DNA of 64,000 bases from Cheiracanthium punctorium (GCA_038373885.1 JAWZYV010001839.1:310001-374000); one strand, 5' to 3'; shown: positions 1 to 12,050, counted from the stretch's first letter. Numbers and translations: made by a program. Notes: generated by a model not told the origin, from the sequence alone.

Positions 1-2742
1 ATGTAACAGTAATTATGACTATACATAATCAAATAAAATAAGTTTACAATCCTATAGCAAGCGTAGTTTATTTTACGAAAATTTTAAAATAAAAAAGCGT
101 TAAAAACAATAAAATGGAATATTTCAAAATTATAATTAAAAAATTATGGTCTACAATGAACGCAGAAATAAATTAAATAATGTAATGCGGAGCCACACAT
201 TTTGAGAACAGTTGAAAGAGTGCCATGCTGGCTAAGACCCGGTATTGGAGTTTCTTCAGTTGATGGATATTTTACTCGGCAATATGTCTGCCCACTTTAA
301 GTCATATTACTGGAACACGCCGAGAAACATAACAAACTAAACAAATGTAATTACCATCTAAAAACATACTCTATTCGCTAATGGGAGCTGGTGCATGTAA
401 AATCTGTCGTGGCTCCAATGTCCTCCAAGTTGTTAAATCATATCTCTGAAGATGGCGATTTCAGGGTGTTTGTATCTCCTCTGGAATTGGTTTAAAATTA
501 GGGGACCACTGGCTAAATCGTACTTCCTCCCACTGGGGCCCTCAATATGGAAGGCGCACCCCCTCTGCCCATTACCGCCCTATCTAGGGGGGATCTGCCA
601 CCGCCGTTTGCGGTTGTCAGGGGGCATCGGAAACAACAACAAATCCATTCAGTAAACCAAGTAATATTTCTGTTCATGAAAGACTGTACATCTAAATAAA
701 TAGAAAAAGTAGCGCTTACCTCATAACACATGTTATAAAACTATTTTTTGAAGAATTCTTTTTAGACGCCTAATACTGTGACCGCTTGAATACCGCCATT
801 GCTCCTTTCTACACTTTACACATCTTGTTTATTTGTTACCCTTTAGATAGCGCTAACTTTATCTGAGAAAGCTTGTGTGAATCGTTTTGCCCCGCTAGGA
901 TCACTTTGGGCCACCTTCCCCTACTCCATTTTACGTTTGATTGTAGCATTTAGCAACTTAAGTAACAACAATATATGCTGTTACTATGATAACTAAATGG
1001 TATTATTAAAATTGGAGATAAAATTAATTACTCTTTCACGTTGTTTTTGCTTTATCCGTTTAAAAGTGCATTAGTAAGTTGAATGCGAAAAAAATTACAT
1101 CACGATCAAGACAATTTCGCAAACATGAAATATGGGTTCAAGATTTAAATTATTTTCACGATAAAAACTTGCTGTGATAAGCAGATAAATATATAATTTT
1201 TTTTTATTCATTCTTATTATTTGGTTTAACAATCCCCATTCCCGTGCGAAGCGAAGAACGGGTACTTTAGCTACTGTGCACAGGGTGGTTCAAAGCTATA
1301 TGTTAGAAATGTTAAGGGTAATAGAATTAACCAAGATGATTCAGAATAACATATCAATGTAGGGTCTGGAACGTTGTCTTCATATACCTGTTAATAATCA
1401 CTTTCGAAGGAGGTGTTGAAGGACTAGTGAACGTTCCAGCCAAAACCAAATCCAAAACTAATTTGGTTTGTTAAAGTCGAATGCATTTTTTACTGAAAGC
1501 ACTTGAATAAAACTGATAGTTTACAAATTCCACTTCATTGATAAAATTCTCGAATAACAGCCCGTGGTTAAAGAAACTCAATTAAGAAATTAGTCGAATA
1601 CTTCAACACTTCTTCCAAAGTTATTTTTAACAGCTACATAAAGACGACGTTTGCGACCTCTTATTGCTATGTGATTTATCTTGGTCTCTATCACAAAAAG
1701 TATCTGCTTGAAACTGCTTCGTTGATAAGCAGACAAGTTATGCTTTGTAACATTTTAGAAGTTTGTAAATGCGATCAGTTGTCTTATTTTTAATTTTAAG
1801 CACACAATTTCGATTGATTATAAGGATGCTTATTGTATACAGTGAAAAAATTACGCCACTTTTACATGCTCATAGTACTGTAATCACTAGCAACGTATTT
1901 TAATCCATATCTGAACTATCCTGTAGACAACCGAAATTGTTTTATCTGGTTATTTCCAGTTGAATAGTTTGATATCTGGTTTTTAAAACTATTTGGTCAA
2001 TGAGGCCCTCTTTTAAACTATTTAATTTAGCACTGTAATTCCAATAAAAAACACAGTATTTTTATTATGTAATTAGTATTTGGGCCATAAATTTAATAAG
2101 CATGGTATATTTAAAAATGTAGAACAAATAACTTTTTGTGGTGACCTTTTACAGAAAAAATTCCAATTACAGAAATGAAATGCGCCTATTTAAAAGTCAC
2201 TGGCAAAAAAATTGATTTTTAATAAATATAATAAATTACCACAAAAGCGAAATTTTGTGGTAAATTATTGCTAGTTTGGCGTTTAAAATTTTGATTAAAC
2301 ATTTTTAATTGAGGGGTTGTTTACAAATTGAATAGGTATAAACTATTTATTCTTTTGTATTTTCTTTCTATTTGATCATTTATTTATCATCAGTTTTGTT
2401 TTATGGTTATTTATTTTATTTTAATCCCCTTGCTTTTATTTATGTAGTACCTTCCTGTTACAGCCCACAATCAAACGTATCTCTTAAAAACCATGCGAAC
2501 AAAATTAATCTACTAATGAAATACTACAAAATGCTAGTGAGATATTTATACGGGTTTTATTTTAATCATAGAATAGTAATGTCAGTAAAACGTATGTAAA
2601 AATTCAGTTTTTGTCTGTGAAACGATGAAACATTGAAACTAAATCAAGGTTTCCGTTCAGCTCCGGAAATGTATTTAACATACAAGCAAAATACAATACT
2701 AACTGTCAAACTATAAAAGTTTGGCACTGTGAAGCTTGCAAA
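1..2742. other. Gene-poor AT-rich stretch
   Basis: No coding region is supported here; the short ORFs at 452-731 and 2372-2599 have no recognisable motif. The only structured signal is a CCCGT/ACGGG stem (1241-1245 with 1258-1262) followed by CTACT at 1271, which looks like a decayed Helitron 3' end. Confidence 0.5.
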
Positions 2743-2744
2743 TA

Positions 2745-3548
2745 TACAGGGTTGTCCAAATTAAACTTCCCCAACTCAGAGGCTTGTATGGGTCATAATG
2801 TAATGAAATTTTGAAAAGAGACACTTCAGATCACGCGCTCGTGATTTATTAAAAAAAATATATATTAGTACAAGAATTAGCCGATAGGTGGCGCTGCAGA
2901 TCAACAAGACGTTCTACAGATGTTCTATATGTGTGCCGTAGTCGAATAGGGCATGTCAACAGCACGAAAAACAGTTGGCACACTGACAACACCATGTGGC
3001 GATTGGCTAGTGGCGTCCACGACCGCCGAAGCAACGTCCTGTACGCGTGCAGAATCCACAACATGTCGTCCTCTAACTGGTAAAATTTCCAGCAGTCCGG
3101 TTCTTTCAAACTTCTCCATCATGTCTCGTAAAGCGCGTGGTGCCATTGGTCCTCGGCGTAAGTTCTTCAGCCGACGGAATGCTCTTATCGCAGTTCTCAT
3201 TCTGGTAGAAAAGTTTCACTAACAGAGCTTTGTCTTTCAAAGTGGTCATTGTGCATCAGCGAGCTGGAAACAACTGCCTGTGCAGCGCCTGTCTTCCACT
3301 TTTGTAGGGCTGGTCTTTTGGATACGTTGCCCAGAAGCTTTATTTATGCAATTCACGTTGTTGCAATATGTAACATACTAGTGTTACAGCGCCACCTATT
3401 GGCAACTTCATGTATTATTATTATTTTTTAAATAAATCACGAGCGCGTGATCTGAAGTGTCTGTTTTCAAAATTTCATCAGATTATGACCCATACAACAC
3501 CCTGCACAGGCCTCTGAGTCGGGGAAGTTTAATTTGGACAACCCTGTA
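2745..3548 (-). mobile_element. Tc3-like DNA transposon, deletion derivative with long TIRs
   Basis: The element is bounded by inverted repeats of about 105-120 bp. The left end starts TACAGGGTTGTCC and the right end is its complement, and both arms carry the block ATCACGCGCTCGTGATTTAT near their inner end. The right arm has about 13 extra bases. The flanks read TA on both sides (2743-2744 and 3549-3550), as expected for the Tc1/mariner superfamily. At 804 bp it is too short for a full transposase; only the N-terminal helix-turn-helix part remains, on the - strand. Confidence 0.8.
2925..3249 (-). pseudogene. Transposase N-terminal fragment (DUF4817/HTH type)
   Basis: The - strand reads from an ATG at 3249 (start MTTLKDKALLVKLFY), then shifts frame to an open segment beginning near 3200. 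That segment contains RAFRRLKNLRRGPM, KFERTGLLEI, VRGRH and VFRAVDMPYSTT. This order of motifs (a charged helix, a G-P-M turn, KFExTG, RGR, then SxALDMPxST) is the helix-turn-helix N-terminal domain found in many arthropod Tc3-like transposases. The frame break lies near 3195-3210. No DDE catalytic domain follows before the left TIR, so the protein cannot catalyse transposition. The family call rests on motif recognition only. Confidence 0.7.
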
Positions 3549-4029
3549 TAAAGCTACACCTAGTTGAAAAGCATGTAAGACTTTAGTTTGTGTGTATGCT
3601 TGTTACCTAATTTTTTAAATACATCTATAAAATTGAATTTATGATGCAGTGATAAATGCATAAATTTTTGTTTGAGAGTGTTTCATAAGTGTTGCTTTCC
3701 GAATGATTTATCTCTATTTACTCATTTTTTAATTTAGAAATTTCGACTGACTTGTGGAGAAAGAATTGTTGTGAAAATTAGACGCCCTGCGTCATTTCAT
3801 ATAAATACACACCTTTCTATATTAAAACAAAATCTGACTGCAATGTTTATTGTCCCAATATTTATTGCGTAACAAGTTAAAAAAATAAAAAATAAACTTA
3901 AAAAACTTAAAATTAAGCTATAACAAGCATTAGTAGAAATCAAAGTCAGGATGCAAAAATACATGATTGCTTCTAACAGCTCTCTCTTACTGCACCGCCA
4001 ACCAATTCTTGAATTCATGCTATTTATAT

Positions 4030-4310
4030 CCCATATAGAAGGAGGTCACAGGCTTGATACTCAGAATCTTTCGTTGATTAGGGCAAATGTTTAATTCCTT
4101 GCCTTTCACCCTGCTTCTGACAGGCAGTGACAGTCGACGAGCATGACGTCAAACTGCTCTTTGAAGACACATTGCTCTAGGAAGAGGTCTGACATTGAAT
4201 AAGGTTCCGTAATTAAGTAAAATGGAAGTGATCAACTGGTGAAATTATGGATTACATGTCCAACTTTAAACGTAGAGCATCATACACTATATTACTTCCC
4301 TCCAGAGTCC
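4030..4310 (-). mobile_element. Partial Gypsy 3' LTR with polypurine tract
   Basis: On the - strand, directly downstream of the Gypsy integrase tail at 4317-4754, a purine-rich tract (CTGGAGGGAAG, about 4294-4305) precedes AT-rich sequence with a TGACGTCA motif and a TATAAATA-like box near 4025-4035. This is the order polypurine tract, LTR U3, TATA. The far LTR boundary is not visible and no partner LTR is seen, so this is a truncated remnant. Confidence 0.45.
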
Positions 4311-4316
4311 GAAAGA

Positions 4317-4754
4317 TTATGCTTGGGAGCCAACAACTGGTTGAACGTCCCTTCCGTATTTTGTTACCGTTGACGGCGTTGTGATCCTGGCTTCTTTGAT
4401 TGAACTATTCTTTATCTTAGGAGCGGAATCGCAGTCCATGAACGTTAGCTTTAATAGACCTATGGACCCCGTTGACTTTGCTCTGTTCATGTCAAGCTTA
4501 CAGACTTTGTCAGACCTTGAGATTATTTTGCAAGGACCAACATATGGCTGCTTGAGAGGGTGACACACTTTGTTGATTCGCTGAAAGACATATTCCGTAG
4601 TAAATAGATCGTTACCGATGAACGTGGATTCTGTCGAGTGATCCTCTGTAAACACCGGACAAAGCCTTGCCATATTCTGTTTAAGGGTCTGTAACACATC
4701 AGGTCTGGCATGGTTGAAATATTGTCCCGGCAACCCGGCAAATAACTGTTTCAC
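4317..4754 (-). pseudogene. pol: Gypsy-type integrase C-terminal fragment
   Basis: This 145-codon open segment resembles the C-terminal tail of a Gypsy (Metaviridae) Pol protein. It contains FTTEYVFQRINKVCHPLKQPY, VGPCKIISRSDKVCKLD and GLLKLTF. These match the GPY/F-type pattern in which an F/V-x-R-x-D run leads to PLQPPYxGPFKVxSR and ends with a DRLKPA-like segment. The catalytic integrase core, RNase H, RT and protease are absent upstream, so only the 3' end of an element survives. It joins a purine tract and LTR-like sequence on its downstream side. Confidence 0.75.
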
Positions 4755-5071
4755 GACCCTCTAACAGGAGATTAAATTGCTTAATAGATTAATATACTGC
4801 TAGAAGTAAATTTTTAGAAAGAAACATTGTGGATCTATTGCGCTGGCAATGTGTTGATGCAGCAACGTCCGATGTATGAATTATGAGTGATAGTTTAGTC
4901 TCTGGGACAGGAAAAGCTAGAGTCGTAGCAGTAACTTTTTACACATGTCTAATTTGCTTGAGGGATCTATGTTGTTCGATCATTTTCTGAAACAAGTTTA
5001 GGATCATAGGAGATCACAGTTTGATAAGATAAGAAATCAACCAATGCTAAAACTACATTCGATACACTAAG

Positions 5072-5326
5072 TCAAAGCCCAGTTGCCAAAAAATGGTCGA
5101 TTTACCCAAGAGTAGGTGTAACCTATGTCGACCTTTCTTTGATTGTGGAATGGATTACGCAGGTTCTATTGCCGTTTTCATTTATGAAAGTAGAGGATAT
5201 AAAATCTCTAAAGGGGATATAGCTCTATTCGGGGGCATGACAACTAAAACGATAAATTTTGAAGCGGTTAACGATTTGAGTACTGAATTCTTCTTTGCAT
5301 CTAGTTTTATGACGTTTCGTTTCTAG
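5072..5326 (+). pseudogene. pol: BEL/Pao integrase fragment
   Basis: About 85 codons in one frame include MVDLPKSR, RPFFDCGMDYAGSI, RGYKISKGDIALFGGMTTK and NFEAVNDLSTEFF. This is the start of the BEL/Pao integrase catalytic core: the conserved MxDLPxxR lead-in, the first catalytic Asp in GxDYAGP, then the strand around IALFVCxxTKAIHLE and the SDLSTExF helix. The frame is intact, but the segment stops at TAG 5324-5326, before the second Asp and the Glu. It has opposite orientation to the neighbouring Gypsy scrap, so it is an independent fragment. Confidence 0.75.
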
Positions 5327-5732
5327 ATGTGGTGTACCAAAAAACATCATTTCTGATGTGTGAGTGTGGAATTAAATTTCTTTCCTTTTCTCTTTTTTTG
5401 AGGGGTGGGGGCAAGATTGTATTTCTGAAATAATTTTAATGATTGATATTTCTTTCTCACAGCTGGCACATATTAAAATATTATTAAAACATTGGGTACA
5501 TCTGCGAATCATTTTATTATTTGCTTATGAAAAACGTATGCAATAATATAGACAAACAAAACAATATGACAATGTTGAAATTTCTTTAAATATTGACTTC
5601 AAAAGTTCATATCTCTTTCAAAATGCTTTTGCTTGTAAGAAAGCAGACTATGCTTTTGTTATACTTCATCGTGTTTACAAAAGAATGCAATAAGGTAACC
5701 AAATGTTTGAACATAGAACGGCATTTAAATTA

Positions 5733-5763
<31 letters not shown>

Positions 5764-6048
5764 GCTGATATATATTATTACAACAAAAGTATATCGTAAC
5801 AGACACTTTCTGAAAGATATTAGTAGCATAACAATTTTTTAAGAGAGACCTAAAATAATTTCAAAATATTGCGATTTAATGGGCAGTACATTTGTTTCAA
5901 ATAAAAATAAAGTAATACCTATATATTTTTTAATTTTTCTCAAAAATGATTTCCGTCAAAAATAGGGAATGCTACAAAGATTTTTCTTTTTCAGGATCAA
6001 ACTAAATAAGTAATATTAAAAACATTTTTTAAAGTCAATTTCTACTTA
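5327..6048. other. No gene seen; AT-rich with simple repeats
   Basis: This stretch contains a (TA)n tract followed by a long T run near 5736-5763. No coding similarity or inverted repeat stands out. Confidence 0.5.
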
Positions 6049-7017
6049 GGTGTACTAAATACAAAATTTCAACATTCTACGAAAAATAGCGAGATTTTGG
6101 CCATAGACAAAACAATGACTATCTCCAAATTTGGTGATATTTTGCCAAAACTCGCCAAGGACGAAGACAAATGGCGATATTGGGCATGGACCAAATGACT
6201 GACTATCGCCAAATTTCGCGATATTTTGGAAAAACTCTCCAAATTTGGCGATACTGAGTCATTGTTTTGTCCATGCCCAAAATGTATATATTGAAGATGT
6301 CCATAGATATTAATGTATTGAAATTCTTTTGGGCCCGTAAATAAACTCTCCAGTAGATTGGAATCAAAAATCGAGATGCACAACTAGATGTTATAACAAT
6401 CTTATATCTGAAATTTCAACATTCTACGACTAAATAGTTTTTCAGATTTGAGAGTAAAATATATACACACGTACAAAAGTCGCCAAGCTTGGCGACTTTT
6501 GACGTAATTCTTGAAGGAGGCACGTAACCGTGGTTGGACCATTACCTAACTATATGGTAGGAAGGTATTGTACTTGAAATGGATAAATGTTCCTAAAACT
6601 GCCACTGACCGTAAAGTGTTGGAAATCTTTTGAGTGTTCCTGTAGCAGCACTATAAATGATAAAGACACTTTTTTCGATGGAAAAATTAATTTTGTAACC
6701 CATAACAGCATATATCACTTGTGAGTCGTTTGAACTAGCCTAATACCTCTAAAATATGCTTTAATGAATTTTTGCCCATAGAGCGTAATGTAGTGAAAAT
6801 CTTTTGGGCGTCCCTGTAGGTAAACTATCCTATGGAATGGGACCAAAAGAGGAGGTTCACAACTAGATGTTACAACAATTCTGAATATAAAGTTTCAACA
6901 TTCTACGTCTAATAGTTTTTGAGATATGCGAGTTTAATGAATTTCGGCCCATAGAGCGCATATATTTCGAATCTTTTGGGCGGTCCTGTAGATAAATTAC
7001 CCAGTCGATTGGGGCCA
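6049..7017 (+). repeat. Long interspersed repeat family, copy A (partial)
   Basis: This is shared with 45639-47471 (same orientation) and 58602-60172 (opposite orientation). Diagnostic blocks are TTCAACATTCTACG, CGCCAA/TTGGCG motifs repeated many times, CCATAGAGCGTAATG and TAGATGTTA. Copy A lacks both outer parts found in the other copies. It contains a 28-bp perfect palindrome at 6474-6501. No coding potential is seen. Confidence 0.8.
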
Positions 7018-7369
7018 AAACTGTATTAACATCCAGTGTCATCCACTACAAGTTAAAAAAATTTACTTGAACTTGAGTGGATGAATAAAAAAGTATTTTA
7101 TAAACTATTGAAAATTTGTACAAGATAAATATAGGGAGAGTGTGAGCTAATAATAGGAATTGAAAAATTACGGATTAGGCGCTAAAGACAGACATTAAGA
7201 ACTAATACTTTAGTCTTTTTGTCTTTATTCTATTCACTTACTTGACAGCAAAGACAAAACGGCAGCAATTCTCCCTTACGTGCTCATCTTTGTTTCCCGG
7301 CTACGTTTTTGAATGCTTCTGCTGCGATACAGCGGAACGAGCAGGTTAACTAAGCGTTAAGCAGTAGTA

Positions 7370-7533
7370 CAGTCGGACTTCGTTATCGGCACCCAATTTT
7401 AAGGTTAACCCAGTTATCACGACAGTTTTTCAAAGTCCCGATTTAGTGCTTATGCAACTCCGGTTCTCGCAGCACTCCGTTTATGGCAACACTTTTGTGG
7501 CCCAGAGAGTATCGGGATAACGAGGTCCAATCT
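7370..7533. mobile_element. pogo/Tigger-like MITE
   Basis: The left end starts CAGTCGGACTTCGTTATC after TA at 7368-7369. The right end carries GATAACGAGGTCC, a near complement. The 164-bp length, imperfect TIRs and TA target fit a non-autonomous pogo/Tigger-type element. Confidence 0.6.
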
Positions 7534-8099
7534 ACATGCGCAAATAAGGTCGTGTTGGAGAATACTTCATAATCGATGGTTTCAGCATAATTTATCATTA
7601 TAATTCACATTTACATTAGGTATTTACTAAGTAAAAACAGTCATTGCATTTAATATTTACATTTCTCCAAACATAGCATTGAACTAACATTTAAACTTCT
7701 ATTTATTCAACTAATGCATTATTGACCTTGTTTAAATTAACTATAGATCGTTCATATTTACACCACATTAAACAGAGTAACTTAAGTCTCTTTGATTATT
7801 TCAAGTTCCATCTCAATATTTAGAAAAAGAATACGATTCACTTAAAGAATTACTGTCAAGTGAACAACATTGGCAAACAGTGTTTAGAGAGTACACTTGA
7901 ATTCGTAAGTTGAATTCATCTTTACAAGTAAATTCAATTTATGAACACATATAATGGTGTTGTGTTTATGGGGCTATATATATACGTCAAAATTAAATTC
8001 ATAGATTAAATTCTTTGGGGAAGAATTAAATGAAGGAAACATGATTGACATTTAAAAAGCATGATTTTCTTTAGGAAAATTGACTTCGAATTTCTTCAC
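7534..8099. other. No gene seen
   Basis: AT-rich sequence without a supported gene. It may include the lost 3' end of the Gypsy element that begins at about 8100, but no LTR matching 11010-11255 is visible. Confidence 0.4.
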
Positions 8100-8159
8100 C
8101 ATAACCATTTCACGGTAGCTCATATATCCGTGTAGAATGTAATTCTGTGTAGATATCAT

Positions 8160-8340
8160 TTGTAGAATGCAATTCTTGAAGGATGACTGAAGCTTTTTGG
8201 TATAACCACTCTCTGTCCTCGTAACAAAATACTATCTTGAAGTGTAATTTCAAGATCTCGTATCTTCCAGTTTAAAATATTTTCTTTAAGCTGTGAAAGT
8301 TCTTCATCTACTTCGGTTTCTTTTTGAATATCAACAGCCG
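8160..8340 (-). pseudogene. pol: Gypsy integrase N-terminal scrap
   Basis: The - strand encodes NWKIRDLEITLQDSILLRG followed by QRVVIPKSF. This is the hallmark lead-in to the HHCC domain of Gypsy integrases (D-x-SLxDGVLLxGxRVVIP). Just downstream the frame breaks, and ELHST-like sequence can be read in another frame. It follows the RT/RNase H remnant with too little space for RNase H, so a deletion lies near 8340-8460. Confidence 0.65.
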
Positions 8341-8459
8341 TAACTGTATCTGTAAAGATGTGTTGTATTGTATTCTATTGTATAATGTATGAATCATCGA
8401 TTGTACATATTTTTTGAGTAGTAAGTTGTAAAGGGTTTCTTGATCAATAGTCTGCATTG

Positions 8460-9407
8460 ACATGATCCCTTGAGTTACGAAGTTGGATTGTATCTGGCAA
8501 CATAGGATTGAAAGGAATCAAAATTTGATCACTAGCAATTTCACATTTAGCTTTCATCCAGGCTTTTTCGCAACTATCTGTCCATTTATAAGGAGAGTTT
8601 TTCCAAGACGTTTATTTAATGGATAAAGTAAGGTTGAAGCGTTTTTCAAAAATTTTGAGTAATACATCCTTAGACCTAAAAAGTTTCTTAATTCATCAAC
8701 ATTTTTCGGTCGAGGTGCCTCTTGAATAGCTTTTACTTTATCTGGAGATTTTTCAAGTCCTTCAGAACTGATTTCATGACCCAAATATTCTACTTTTTTC
8801 TAAAAAAACTTACATTTATTGGTATTAACATGCAGATTGCGATCACGTAGCTTAGCTAGAACTTGAAGCAAACTTGTTTTGCATTCTTGAAATGTTTTCC
8901 CTTGAATAATTAAATCGTCAAAATACGCAGTAACGCCCTGTAAATCTTGAACAAATTGATCATAAAGGAATGAAATTCGTTAGGTGCTGATTTTATCCCA
9001 AAAAATAAGCGTTTCACTAAATATGTTCCTTGGGTTGAAATGGTTTCAATTTTTGTTCTTTGTTCATCCACTGGCAAATGTAAATATGCTTGATAAATAT
9101 CTAGAGTGCAATAATACGATCCGCCTCGTAATTTATTAAAAATATCTTCAATTTTTGGAATCGGGTGTCTCGCGTCCTGAATTTGTTTATTTACAGTTAC
9201 CTTATAATCAGCACAAATTGTTACTGTACCGTCTGGTTTTGGAACTATAACTAGTGGTGTACCCCACTCAGAATAATCAACTTTTTCGATTATACCCTCT
9301 AATTCTAATCTATCAAGCTTTCTATCTACTTTTTCTCTTAAAGCGTAGGGTACCGGACGGGGCTTTTGGAAAAGGGGCTTTGCATCATTCCATAGTTTTA
9401 GAGACAT
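8460..9407 (-). pseudogene. pol: Gypsy reverse transcriptase remnant
   Basis: The main open segment (8910-9407, - strand) begins near PLFQKPRPVPYALREKVD and contains GIIEKVDYSEWGTPLVIVPK, PDGTVTICADYKVTVN, RHPIPKIEDIF, YYCTLDIYQAYLHLPV and FFGIKSAPNEF. These are RT motifs of the Gypsy family, with the first catalytic Asp in LDIYQAYLHL. A second segment (8554-8784) carries MGHEISSEGLEKSPDKVKAI and RNFLGLRMYYSKFL, the RT thumb/connection. A further frame change near 8580 leads to a tether-domain start. The YxDD box falls in the broken interval around 8880-8910, where the frame is lost. The segments imply at least three inactivating changes. Confidence 0.9.
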
Positions 9408-9773
9408 AGTTTTTCAGTATAATTCTGAATTACACCTACTTTTTGCTCAAATACATCCCAGTATTCTTTCATTATAGAAGAAATCGATTTCTGTATGTCA
9501 TGGTCAGCGATTCCCTTTACATCGGTAGAATTACTTATTTCGCTCAAGTTTATCTTCAGATTCCGTATTCAGTTCCTACCTAAAATCGCATTTTTATGTA
9601 AATTAACCAAATATAGTTCTTCAACACTGGAATGTCCCTTATAGCATGTTTTTACTTTAACTCCTAGTGGTTTAAAAATTTCTCCAGTGTAACTGCGAGA
9701 AAATACATTTGTTTTCTGAATAGGGGAGGGTGATATGTTTAAAGCTTTGAATTTCGCTATATTATATTCCGCT

Positions 9774-10984
9774 TTAAATTATACTAACACGACTTCCTGA
9801 GTCACATTCAAAGCGGACGTTGATCCCGTTTAGCTGTATTTTAGCAAATAATCTATTGCCATCATTTGTGCTTAAACATACATCAAATATGTTCTTTATG
9901 TGAAAGTCACTTGAATTGTAATCCCCTACACGACTCATATTGTTTCTATCTCTTCTGTAACTATTTTTCATGCGTTCTGCTATACATACTTTGATCAGAT
10001 GCCCTTTTTTTAAACAAAATTTACATTTTAATTTATTTTTTGAGTCCACATTGAGTTTTGTGGTTATGTTTACCGCATCTTAAACATACATTCCCTAATC
10101 CAAGTTTGTCTAAATTCGTCCGTTTTTTTATTTTTAATACTTGGTTTATCACGTGTCTGTAATGTATACTTTGAATTAGAATTAGTAGAACTGAAACGCT
10201 GATTTTGTTAAGCCTTCGAGGTTGAAATTTTATTCACATTAGGTAATGGAGCACTACTCTTATACAGCTCTTTATTTTCAATTTTTGAAGCTTCAATAGC
10301 TAAGGCAATGTCTAGGGTTTTTTCAAAAGTCAATTCCGCTTGTTGTAGAATCTTTTCCCGGATGTCAGCATCAGACAATCCGCAAATAAACTGTGCTCAA
10401 AGCATTATGTTTGAAATTTATCTGGAACAATCTTTATTATCACAATTTGATTTGAAAAGTGCTGATTTCAAATCAAATTGTGATAATAAAGATTGTTCCA
10501 GATAAATTTCAAACATTTTCAAAAGATCTTTGAGCTGAGTAACGTACATCGATATGGATTCACCAGGTTGTTGAGTGCGACACAAAAATTTATGATGCTC
10601 CGTTGAAATATTTATTCCTTTACTTAAATTTTCTTTTAATAGCTTCAAAAGCTCATCATATGTTTTCGTTGCTGGTAAATCTGGTGCAGTTAAACTCTAT
10701 AATAAGTGATAGTATTTCGGACATAAACAGTTCAATAATATCAACTGCTTTGCGCTTAATGTTTCTTGTGTAGTGTCGGATAATCCTTTTAATTTAAAGA
10801 AATTTTCTAATCTTTGAATATATTCTTCAAATGTTTCATTACTTTCATCGAAGCATTCAAATGTTAATGACTGTGTTTGGAGCAAAGTGCTTACCTTGGA
10901 TTCTTTAGTCAAAGTTGCTGAAGTTTCTTGAAGCTTCTGTACAAATCCATTCAAAGTTGATATTAAATCAGTAATGTCAGACAT
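9774..10984 (-). pseudogene. gag: Gypsy gag with zinc knuckles and protease start
   Basis: Translation starts at the ATG at 10984 (MSDITDLISTLNGFVQKL). The same frame continues past one in-frame stop at about 10697 to the palindrome at 10407-10516, where the sequence is duplicated and inverted. Past the palindrome another frame encodes AQFICGLSDADIREKILQQ and LTFEKTLDIALAIEA, the conserved capsid C-terminal part of Gypsy Gag. Two CCHC knuckles follow: RCGKHNHKTQC (preceded by a degenerate first Cys) and CKFCLKKGHLIKVC, the latter fitting C-x2-C-x4-H-x4-C. The segment at 9774-10049 ends in FECDSGSRVSII, the aspartic protease active-site region. At least three frame or stop lesions are present. 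Confidence 0.85.
10407..10516. repeat. Perfect inverted repeat, 51-bp arms, 8-bp spacer
   Basis: The left arm 10407-10457 and right arm 10466-10516 are exact reverse complements (outer ends ATGTTTGAAATT / AATTTCAAACAT), separated by AGTGCTGA. The arms come from gag itself, so the same 30-odd residues can be read on both strands. The form fits a template-switch or foldback event, or an assembly artefact. Confidence 0.95.
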
Positions 10985-11009
10985 ATATTTTCTTTAATCC
11001 TCGTCGCTA

Positions 11010-11255
11010 GCTCTTGTGGCCGTGAGTTGATGAAATAGCATAAGAAAGTAAAAGTGCAAATTAATTCCTTTAATTAAAACCTTAATGAAATACATTGAAT
11101 AATGTGCTACTAGCTTCGTAGCTACTTTATAACTGAATGAACAGACTGAGCGCGCTGCCGCATCGTAAGAAAGTTTAGCAGTAGCAGTATAAATGGGCTT
11201 GGCACTTTGTGACCGCTTACGTACTTCGTCGAGAAGGTTTACGAACACAACGCAT
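11010..11255 (-). mobile_element. Probable 5' LTR of the Gypsy element
   Basis: On the - strand, sequence starting TGCGTTGTGTTCG near 11255 runs through a TATAAA-like box to the primer-binding-like site adjoining gag. Position and content fit a 5' LTR of about 245 bp, but with no second LTR to compare, its ends are estimates. Confidence 0.5.
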
Positions 11256-12050
11256 AGTATCCCAGTTATTGCTATTAATCATTTCAATTACAAATTTCTG
11301 TGAGTTTATGAGATAAAAAAAGCTGTTTTCCAACGCCAAAAGCAAAATACGTTCTCATACTTTCGATGCAAATTTTCAGTCTCATTTATTGTAGCTATCA
11401 AAATTTTTCTTAATGTTTTATAGACCAAAGACATATCTTTTATAAATTAGCAGTTATGGGAGGTAATGCAGCAGTTGTTTGGAATCATTTATTTTATTGA
11501 TATGTGTTGTAATATTTTTCAGTTGATTTAGACAATATGTTCGATTAATACATGTTATAGTAAGCAATAAACTTTTGGAGCATAAATTACCCACTGTCTC
11601 TGTCCTTTTTCCCCCATATATTTATGTAATTTCTGCATCGATTTCAACTCCCCAAAATCAAAAAATCCGCCAGTCTTCTGCGAGTTAATCTAATGAATAT
11701 CGGACATCTGCAAAAGCTGAAAAATGCGATAAAAATGATTGTCCGTAAACCCTTTCACGTGTGGTGTCCTCAATGAAGGACATTATGACTGTCGATCGCA
11801 AAAAAATACTCAACTGTTAGTCAATTTTCAAAGTTTTGATTCCCCTAGAATATATTTTATTTCAATAAAGTACTCGAGGATGATATAATTAAGGGAGAAT
11901 CCTTTACTTTTTAGCACATAATTAGCAGTAAAAGTTATCAGGTATTTGTAAAATTGATGTCAAAATAATTTTTATCAGTATTGCACATCTGCTGAAAACT
12001 GGATAATGTTATGACGCCGAAGATATAGAAGAGCCTCTGGATAGACTACC
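11256..12050. other. No gene seen
   Basis: AT-rich intergenic sequence with no ORF or repeat that could be supported. Confidence 0.45.

Larger units (their letters stand above)
8100..11255 (-). mobile_element. Decayed Gypsy LTR retrotransposon
   Basis: Reading the - strand from 11255 down, the order is an LTR-like block, a primer-binding-like site near 10998-11010 (TAGCGACGAGGAT), gag, two zinc knuckles, an aspartic protease DSG motif, reverse transcriptase, a deletion that removes most of RNase H, and a scrap of the integrase zinc-binding lead-in. The rest of integrase and the 3' LTR are missing. Several stops and frameshifts and one internal palindromic rearrangement show it is dead. Confidence 0.85.

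Noticed and set aside
10308..10505. + strand ORF encoding nearly the same peptide as gag on the - strand
   Set aside because: An effect of the perfect palindrome at 10407-10516, not a gene.
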